From contig JAFAGA010000083.1 of assembly GCA_023423045.1 (NCBI GenBank), positions 33,051 to 97,050 of the forward strand: 64,000 bases of DNA, in the 5' to 3' direction. Below, piece by piece: positions 59,548 through 64,000 of the stretch. The stretch is from Bacillota bacterium. GTDB lineage: Bacteria; Bacillota; Clostridia; Lachnospirales; Lachnospiraceae. The position numbers were made by a program, and so were the translations under genes. The notes under the pieces are model-generated. The model did no database searches and was not told the origin of the DNA. It worked only from the letters and a program-made list of their open reading frames with translations. Numbering within the stretch: the stretch's first letter is position 1; each line of letters starts with the position of its first letter.

Positions 59548-60498
59548 TCATAAACTACCTCTTAGCCACAGTTCTATGCATTCTAAAAACTTATCGCTAA
59601 AAACCTTTTTATCATCTTCATAAGCATCATACAGTTCGGAAAAACTTGTAACTGATGAATCAAACAAACTAATTTCAGTGCTATAACTTGATTTATGAAT
59701 ATCACTCCATAAATAATGTAATAGTTTATTTTTAAATTGATTTTTATGATCGCTTGGTGTGCCACCAATTTTAAATTCTATAAAGAACTGGCCCAACTGC
59801 TTATCTTCGCCAAGTCCTAAAAATCGCGAGTCCGAAATGAATTTATTTAAAGTGCCGTAAATATCAACCCACTTAACAGGTTTTTTTGTACCTGCATTAT
59901 CTGAAACAACTTCGATGTCGATATTGTTTTTATATGGACCCCCTACTGGTTCCGGCTTAGTGCTTATATAATGCCATTCAAACCTCCTTTTGAAAGCTGT
60001 ATCCATTACAAATACATTCTGATCACTTGTATTAACAGTTCCAAAAATATTGAAGTTAGGTGGTAATTTTATTTTATCATCAGTAATAGCTATGATGTCT
60101 TCTGATATGATGTCGTTATTGATAAAGTATTTACTATAACCTTTATCTATACCTTGAGATTCTCTATCTAGTAATTGAAAAATATCTCCAAAAATGCCTG
60201 CACAATCTCCTCTGGACATTTCCTCAATTATCAAAAATACCTCTTTGGAAGTATCTTCGTATGCTTTTTCTAATGCTTTTGTAAATATTCCCTTTGCAAA
60301 TTCATAGCTGATATTAGTAGCACCACTTGCCGTTTTCTGAACTTTAGGTAGTAATTGTCCAACGAAATCATTATACGTATATTCTGGATGGAATGTAGTT
60401 CTAAAAATTCTATCATCATCAACACCAGATGCTTTTACTTGTTCATCTACACCATAACTTTTTCCTGTACCTGGCGCGCCATAATAAATTATTTGCAT
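59548..60498 (-). CDS. McrB-like AAA+ motor of the restriction system
   Basis: 316 residues. Starts almost at the P-loop: YYGAPGTGKSYGVDE (GAPGTGKS at 7-14). Walker B is EVFLIIEEMSRGDCAGIFGD, followed by the McrB signature FNIFGTVNTSDQNVFVMDTA and FKRRFEW. There is no N-terminal DNA-recognition domain, so target choice must come from a partner. McrB-type GTPases/ATPases form hexamers that feed DNA to McrC-like nucleases. Confidence 0.92.
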   Translation of the reverse strand: MQIIYYGAPGTGKSYGVDEQVKASGVDDDRIFRTTFHPEYTYNDFVGQLLPKVQKTASGATNISYEFAKGIFTKALEKAYEDTSKEVFLIIEEMSRGDCAGIFGDIFQLLDRESQGIDKGYSKYFINNDIISEDIIAITDDKIKLPPNFNIFGTVNTSDQNVFVMDTAFKRRFEWHYISTKPEPVGGPYKNNIDIEVVSDNAGTKKPVKWVDIYGTLNKFISDSRFLGLGEDKQLGQFFIEFKIGGTPSDHKNQFKNKLLHYLWSDIHKSSYSTEISLFDSSVTSFSELYDAYEDDKKVFSDKFLECIELWLRGSL

Positions 60499-60519
60499 TT
60501 TAGTATTCTCCTTTTAAAT

Positions 60520-61368
60520 TTATCCTTGAATTTTCAAAATATAATCTCTAATTGTAGGAATATCTCCATCATTTAAACCAGTTAATGAAGTAGTATTAAT
60601 TACATATTTTTCTTTAGCGGCCAAATATACCGCCGGTATAACCCTTAAAAACCATCTATATATATATGCCGTATCATTTGTTCTTCCTAACATATTTGAA
60701 CATATAATACTTATTTCTCCAGCGGTTACATCAAGTGTAAAATAATCATTAGAACCATCTTGCAAAATTAATTCATTTAATTGTTGTATTGTATTAATTG
60801 ACGTTATAATATCATCATCACCACTATTAATTACATCGTATAATCGGTTATCAAATATGTCTAAATAGTTTATTCCCATAGTTTGTGCACAAATAATCTG
60901 ACGTTTTACAGAGGCATTATTCACTCTACTTGTTGTACACAAACTAATCGCAAATATTGGCATATTATTAATATGGAGATCCTTAGTCACATTTGCAATG
61001 TTATTATATATACCAATTATTACAGGTGGTATCTTACTTGATAAAAAATCATTAGCATTTCCTGCATCAGGATCGACATAAAAAAACAAACCATCAACAT
61101 TCTTTTTTTCATTTTCCAAGTAACCAGCAAAAAAAGATACTCTACTTGAATTATTAATTCTCTCTTTTATAACTGTTTTATTTTCAACTCTAATGCTTTG
61201 TATCTTTAACTTAGCGTACTTGTTATTTAGTCGATTAATGATGTTATTTAGCATATCATCTACAGTATCCACGCCAATAGCTAACCATTTATTATGTGTG
61301 CCTGGATCACTGTGTGCAGCTCTCAGTTTTGTCATTAATTCTTCTGGAACAACTAACACATGACTCAT
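60520..61368 (-). CDS. Unknown protein inside the restriction-modification operon
   Basis: 282 residues: HVLVVPEELMTKLRAAHSDP, YAKLKIQSIRVENKTVIKER, VSFFAGYLENEKKNVDGLFF and DYFTLDVTAGEISIICSNML. Not recognised; soluble, mixed alpha/beta. Fixed between the methyltransferase and the McrB-like gene in one leftward operon (17 and 22 base gaps, AGAAGGAG before ATG). It may supply sequence recognition, absent from the short McrB-like subunit; this is inference. Confidence 0.7.
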   Translation of the reverse strand: MSHVLVVPEELMTKLRAAHSDPGTHNKWLAIGVDTVDDMLNNIINRLNNKYAKLKIQSIRVENKTVIKERINNSSRVSFFAGYLENEKKNVDGLFFYVDPDAGNANDFLSSKIPPVIIGIYNNIANVTKDLHINNMPIFAISLCTTSRVNNASVKRQIICAQTMGINYLDIFDNRLYDVINSGDDDIITSINTIQQLNELILQDGSNDYFTLDVTAGEISIICSNMLGRTNDTAYIYRWFLRVIPAVYLAAKEKYVINTTSLTGLNDGDIPTIRDYILKIQG

Positions 61369-61384
61369 GTTATTTCTCCTTCTT

Positions 61385-63238
61385 CTAATAGTTTACTATT
61401 AAGACCTCATTTTTTGAATATCTCCATCCACTAGTACCTATGTCAACAATTCTTAATCCGTGTTCTTCCACCCACTTCAATAGTAAATGATTTGTTCTAT
61501 CTTTATGATGTATAACATTTGAGAGCATGAATTTATATCCTAATGAATCAATATGGCTTAGTATATTTAACAGCTCTACTTCTTCATCTGCAGACCAACC
61601 TTTCATTCCTCTCTTACCATCATTATAAGCAGCACTCGTAATAAAATAAGGTGGGTCAAAATAAAAAACAGTGCCTGATGGAAATTCACTCCAATTTATT
61701 GATGTGTAGTCAACATTCATCATTCGTAGATTTTTAGCTTTAACCTCAAAGTTGAGTATTCTTTGCTTTATATCTTCACTATAGCCTGCTACTCCAATCG
61801 GAGTGTTAAACTTATGGTTTCCATTAAATCTGATCATATTTTGGAATGAGTACATGTGGAGCAAATATAAATTTAATGGAGAACGCTCCCCCTCATTATA
61901 ATCTAACCGAAGTTTGTCAAATGGCTCCCTCTCACCTTTTTCCAACTTGTATTTATCTATACCTTCCTCTATGGCTTCAACGATTTCAGCTTTGTCCGTT
62001 TTTAGAATCCATTCGATAATTTCATAAATATAAGGGTTAAGTTCATTATAAATAACGCAATCTGTGGCATTGATATTTGCCCCAACGTTAAATGCGCCTC
62101 CCATAACATCAACAAAAGTATTTACTGAAGGAGGAAGCTCTTTGATTATAGCAGGCAGCAAAGTGTCCTTGCTGCCAGAATAATTAAGCGGAGACTTATT
62201 TAAAGACATATCTTTTTGAAAATATATTATCACTTCGTTGAGGGATTTACCGTTCCTCTTGTTGCTTGATCTATGATTCTGATACTCCACATATTCGGTA
62301 CTTTCTATGTATACCTTCCCGTCTTTAGCAAATAACTTTGCTAAATTAACCAAGTCCTCTATACTAACGAGTCCTTGATTACTATAGCTCACCAATACAT
62401 GCTTGTAATTAATCTGCCTAAATAAATCTTCAAAAGCTTGTAATGCCTTTGTTCTCTGGGCGAATAATGAGTTTTTATTACCCCTACCTCTTTTTCCACC
62501 TACACCTTTTATATCGGGTGAATCATATTTAGCAATAGTATCTAACATATGATACGCTGAGACATATTGAGTTACAGTATATGGAGGGTCTATATATGCT
62601 ATATCTCCTTCAATTCGCCTTACTAAACTATTCGTTTCTTCATTATAAACATCATTTTGAGCGAAAAGCTCTTGTTCGTTCATTTCAAGTGGTTCCAAGA
62701 CAAAATCTTTTGTCGCTCTTGAGTCCCAGAATTTAAAGAATGCTTCATAAGTTCCTGAAGTATTTGAAAACTTAGTGGTACTTTCAATAAGAGAAGATAA
62801 CAGAAAATAATACTCATTTTCAGAAATAGTTTGTTCTCTATAAAGATCCTCAATCTTTATTCTAATGCCATCGATTTTCTTACCATTATCTTCTGTAAAA
62901 AACATTCTTCCGCCAATTGGGGTGTAATTTTTATAAATAAAATAATTACTGTCTGCATTAAATTCAAGGGAATTAAGCCAATCAAAAATGTTCCTTTTAT
63001 ATTCTTTAGTAAAGTTTGAAAAGGATGGAATTCTGCTATTGTTTAATTTTGCTTTGCTCATGACATAGGAGAAATATAGAAAGTCGTTAGCTTGAATCTT
63101 ATACCTATCTTTAAAATAATCTCCAACGCAGCTAGTCCCTGCAAATAAATCTCCAAATGTTTCCCCATCAATATCATACTTTTCAATAATACTTTCTATA
63201 GTATTCAGCAATTTTGCTTTGCTGCCTAAATATCTCAT
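61385..63238 (-). CDS. Bifunctional D12-class (Dam/FokI-like) adenine DNA methyltransferase
   Basis: 617 residues from ATG 63238 (AAGGTG upstream). Two methyltransferases in one chain. The first (about 1-340) has MRYLGSKAKLL, DLFAGTSCVGDYF (SAM motif I) and IAYIDPPYTVTQY (motif IV). The second (about 345-617) has PLNYSGSKDTLL, FVDVMGGAFNVG and FYFDPPYFITSAAYNDG. As in M.FokI, such fusions methylate both strands of an asymmetric site. They protect host DNA from the adjacent McrBC/LlaJI-like nuclease. Confidence 0.92.
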   Translation of the reverse strand: MRYLGSKAKLLNTIESIIEKYDIDGETFGDLFAGTSCVGDYFKDRYKIQANDFLYFSYVMSKAKLNNSRIPSFSNFTKEYKRNIFDWLNSLEFNADSNYFIYKNYTPIGGRMFFTEDNGKKIDGIRIKIEDLYREQTISENEYYFLLSSLIESTTKFSNTSGTYEAFFKFWDSRATKDFVLEPLEMNEQELFAQNDVYNEETNSLVRRIEGDIAYIDPPYTVTQYVSAYHMLDTIAKYDSPDIKGVGGKRGRGNKNSLFAQRTKALQAFEDLFRQINYKHVLVSYSNQGLVSIEDLVNLAKLFAKDGKVYIESTEYVEYQNHRSSNKRNGKSLNEVIIYFQKDMSLNKSPLNYSGSKDTLLPAIIKELPPSVNTFVDVMGGAFNVGANINATDCVIYNELNPYIYEIIEWILKTDKAEIVEAIEEGIDKYKLEKGEREPFDKLRLDYNEGERSPLNLYLLHMYSFQNMIRFNGNHKFNTPIGVAGYSEDIKQRILNFEVKAKNLRMMNVDYTSINWSEFPSGTVFYFDPPYFITSAAYNDGKRGMKGWSADEEVELLNILSHIDSLGYKFMLSNVIHHKDRTNHLLLKWVEEHGLRIVDIGTSGWRYSKNEVLIVNY

Positions 63239-63260
63239 TTTATCACCTTTTCTAGTTGTG

Positions 63261-63476
63261 CTATTTTTCTTCTTCATCTGGTTGATATTCTAGTAAGTCA
63301 CTTAGGTCACAACCAAGAACCCTACAAATATTATTAAGCAAATCCAAATCAACCCTTTTAACTTTCTCATGGTACAAATCACCGATAGTGTTGGGGCGCA
63401 CACCAACCAATTCAGCAAGTGCTTTTCTTGTCATTTTGTTTTTACCTAATAGTTCAGATAATTTTATTCTAATCAA
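63261..63476 (-). CDS. Small XRE controller protein of the restriction-modification operon
   Basis: 71 residues from TTG 63476, with GAGGTG upstream. Nearly all HTH: IRIKLSELLGKNKMTRKALA, ELVGVRPNTIGDLYHEKVKR, DLLNNICRVLGCDLSDLLEY. Acts like a C protein: it probably binds the two ATAACGATATNCGTTAT sites in its own promoter and delays nuclease expression. First gene of the operon. Confidence 0.83.
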   Translation of the reverse strand: MIRIKLSELLGKNKMTRKALAELVGVRPNTIGDLYHEKVKRVDLDLLNNICRVLGCDLSDLLEYQPDEEEK

Positions 63477-63495
63477 CAATATCACCTCAGATTAA

Positions 63496-63556
63496 ATAAC
63501 GATATGCGTTATAAATTAACAATTTTCATTATATCATAACGATATTCGTTTCTCAA
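63496..63556 (-). promoter_or_regulatory. Promoter with two controller operators
   Basis: Minus strand TTGAGA (63551-63556), 17 bases, TATAAT (63528-63533). ATAACG-ATATG-CGTTAT (63496-63512) lies downstream of the -10. A second site ATAACGATATTCGTTT (63536-63551) fills the spacer. Placement fits autorepression. Confidence 0.75.
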
Positions 63557-63774
63557 TAGAAGAAATAAATCAATTCTACAGTTCTGTTTAATCTTTAAAG
63601 CTAACAGATTTAATATATATTCTATCTCCACACTCTCCACGAAGTTATCTATCCTATCAACCCACCACATTTTTGACAGTAATTTCGTCAACTCGCAAGA
63701 CAAAAAGTAATTTTATCCACACAACCCTACTATTTTTCGGTTTTAGATATGTTCTTACAATAAAATATCCGTGA

Positions 63775-64000
63775 CCTAGAACCCGACGTGAATATGAGTT
63801 CAAAATCACGGAAATCCCTTTATATCAAACACTTTTACACTCTTATTTATCAACCCTTGGCATCAATATAACCGTCTCAACGGTATTACCAAAGACCCAC
63901 AAAGCTCCAGACAGCTATATCAACGTATCTGTGGACTTTGGAAACAGCGTTGGTATGATACCTCTTAATAGTATAGTAGAAAAAGCAGAGGCATACAAGC
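63775..64000 (+). pseudogene. Open frame leaving the right edge, possibly a 5'-truncated gene
   Basis: After a stop at 63772-63774 the frame stays open for 75 codons: REYEFKITEIPLYQTLLHSY, LSTLGINITVSTVLPKTHKA, PDSYINVSVDFGNSVGMI. It looks like real coding sequence, but no start codon with a ribosome site precedes it. It could be the 3' part of a gene split by prophage integration, or a frameshifted gene. Between 63557 and 63774 I see no gene. Confidence 0.3.

Noticed and set aside
63509..63703. 64-codon minus-strand frame upstream of the XRE controller
   Set aside because: It overlaps the controller promoter and operators and has no ribosome site or family pattern.
13980..63780. Shared TCGGTTTT near 14065 and 63738 as an att core
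   Set aside because: Eight bases in AT-rich DNA can match by chance, and no longer direct repeat was found; att sites remain unknown.
1..64000. tRNA or rRNA genes
   Set aside because: No cloverleaf with a CCA-adjacent acceptor stem or rRNA-like stretch was seen in the gaps examined; a covariance search was not possible.

Overview
The window looks like chromosome from a spore-forming, low-GC Gram-positive bacterium, most likely a Clostridia/Lachnospiraceae member. The signs are AT-rich DNA, AGGAGG-type ribosome binding sites, a perfect CIRCE operator before an hsp20 gene, spore-type LysM/GH18, amidase and SpoIID-like genes, and paired large serine recombinases of the clostridial type. The species cannot be fixed from the sequence.

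Left flank (1-14.0 kb). The 5' part of murE enters from the left edge. It is followed by a patchwork of broken comEC pieces (1244-1387, 8044-8512 and 11629-11868). Three comEC breakpoints carry related element ends (AGGG...TGATACAATT with subterminal TGAACACGG and TAACGAT repeats). Between the first two ends sits a 6.6 kb segment (about 1388-8043) with hsp20, a LysM/GH18 protein that lacks its catalytic residues, an XRE regulator, a cell-wall amidase and a SpoIID/PG-binding protein. No intact transposase is visible. The next stretch (8.5-11.6 kb) holds an unknown gene, a serine recombinase reduced to about 60 codons, and an AAA/DUF4143 ATPase. Two overlapping GTPase genes follow (12.0-13.9 kb), the first ending in a CYITTAVC domain.

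Prophage (about 14.0-58 kb, perhaps to 63.5 kb). Two overlapping large serine recombinases sit at the left end with a small HTH/zinc protein and a SHOCT-like protein. An HNH-like accessory gene lies beside them on the opposite strand. Leftward late genes then run in the usual siphovirus order, read right to left: HNH, terminase small subunit, metK, a ParB-methyltransferase fusion, an amidoligase/cyclotransferase block, terminase large subunit, portal, ClpP-like protease, HK97 capsid, head-tail connectors, tail tube, tail chaperone with a -1 frameshift, tape measure, distal tail, fibres, holin and amidase endolysin. Replication genes straddle a divergent control region at 49.55-49.85 kb. DUF4406, primase-helicase, VRR-NUC, SNF2 helicase and the late regulator read left. 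A DUF2800 nuclease, an SSB-like protein and a family A DNA polymerase read right. A putative late promoter followed by a leader terminator lies just after the late regulator gene (44.2-44.3 kb). Four copies of a 40 bp motif with invariant spacing face the recombinase operon and the two divergent early operons.

Right end (54-64 kb). A sigma-like regulator, an XRE repressor with a palindromic operator and an ImmA/IrrE protease form the lysogeny module. Next is a restriction-modification cluster: LlaJI/McrC-like nuclease, McrB-like AAA+ protein, an unknown gene, a fused double DPPY adenine methyltransferase and a small XRE controller with two operators. The last 230 bases hold an open frame that leaves the window. 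The prophage att sites could not be identified.
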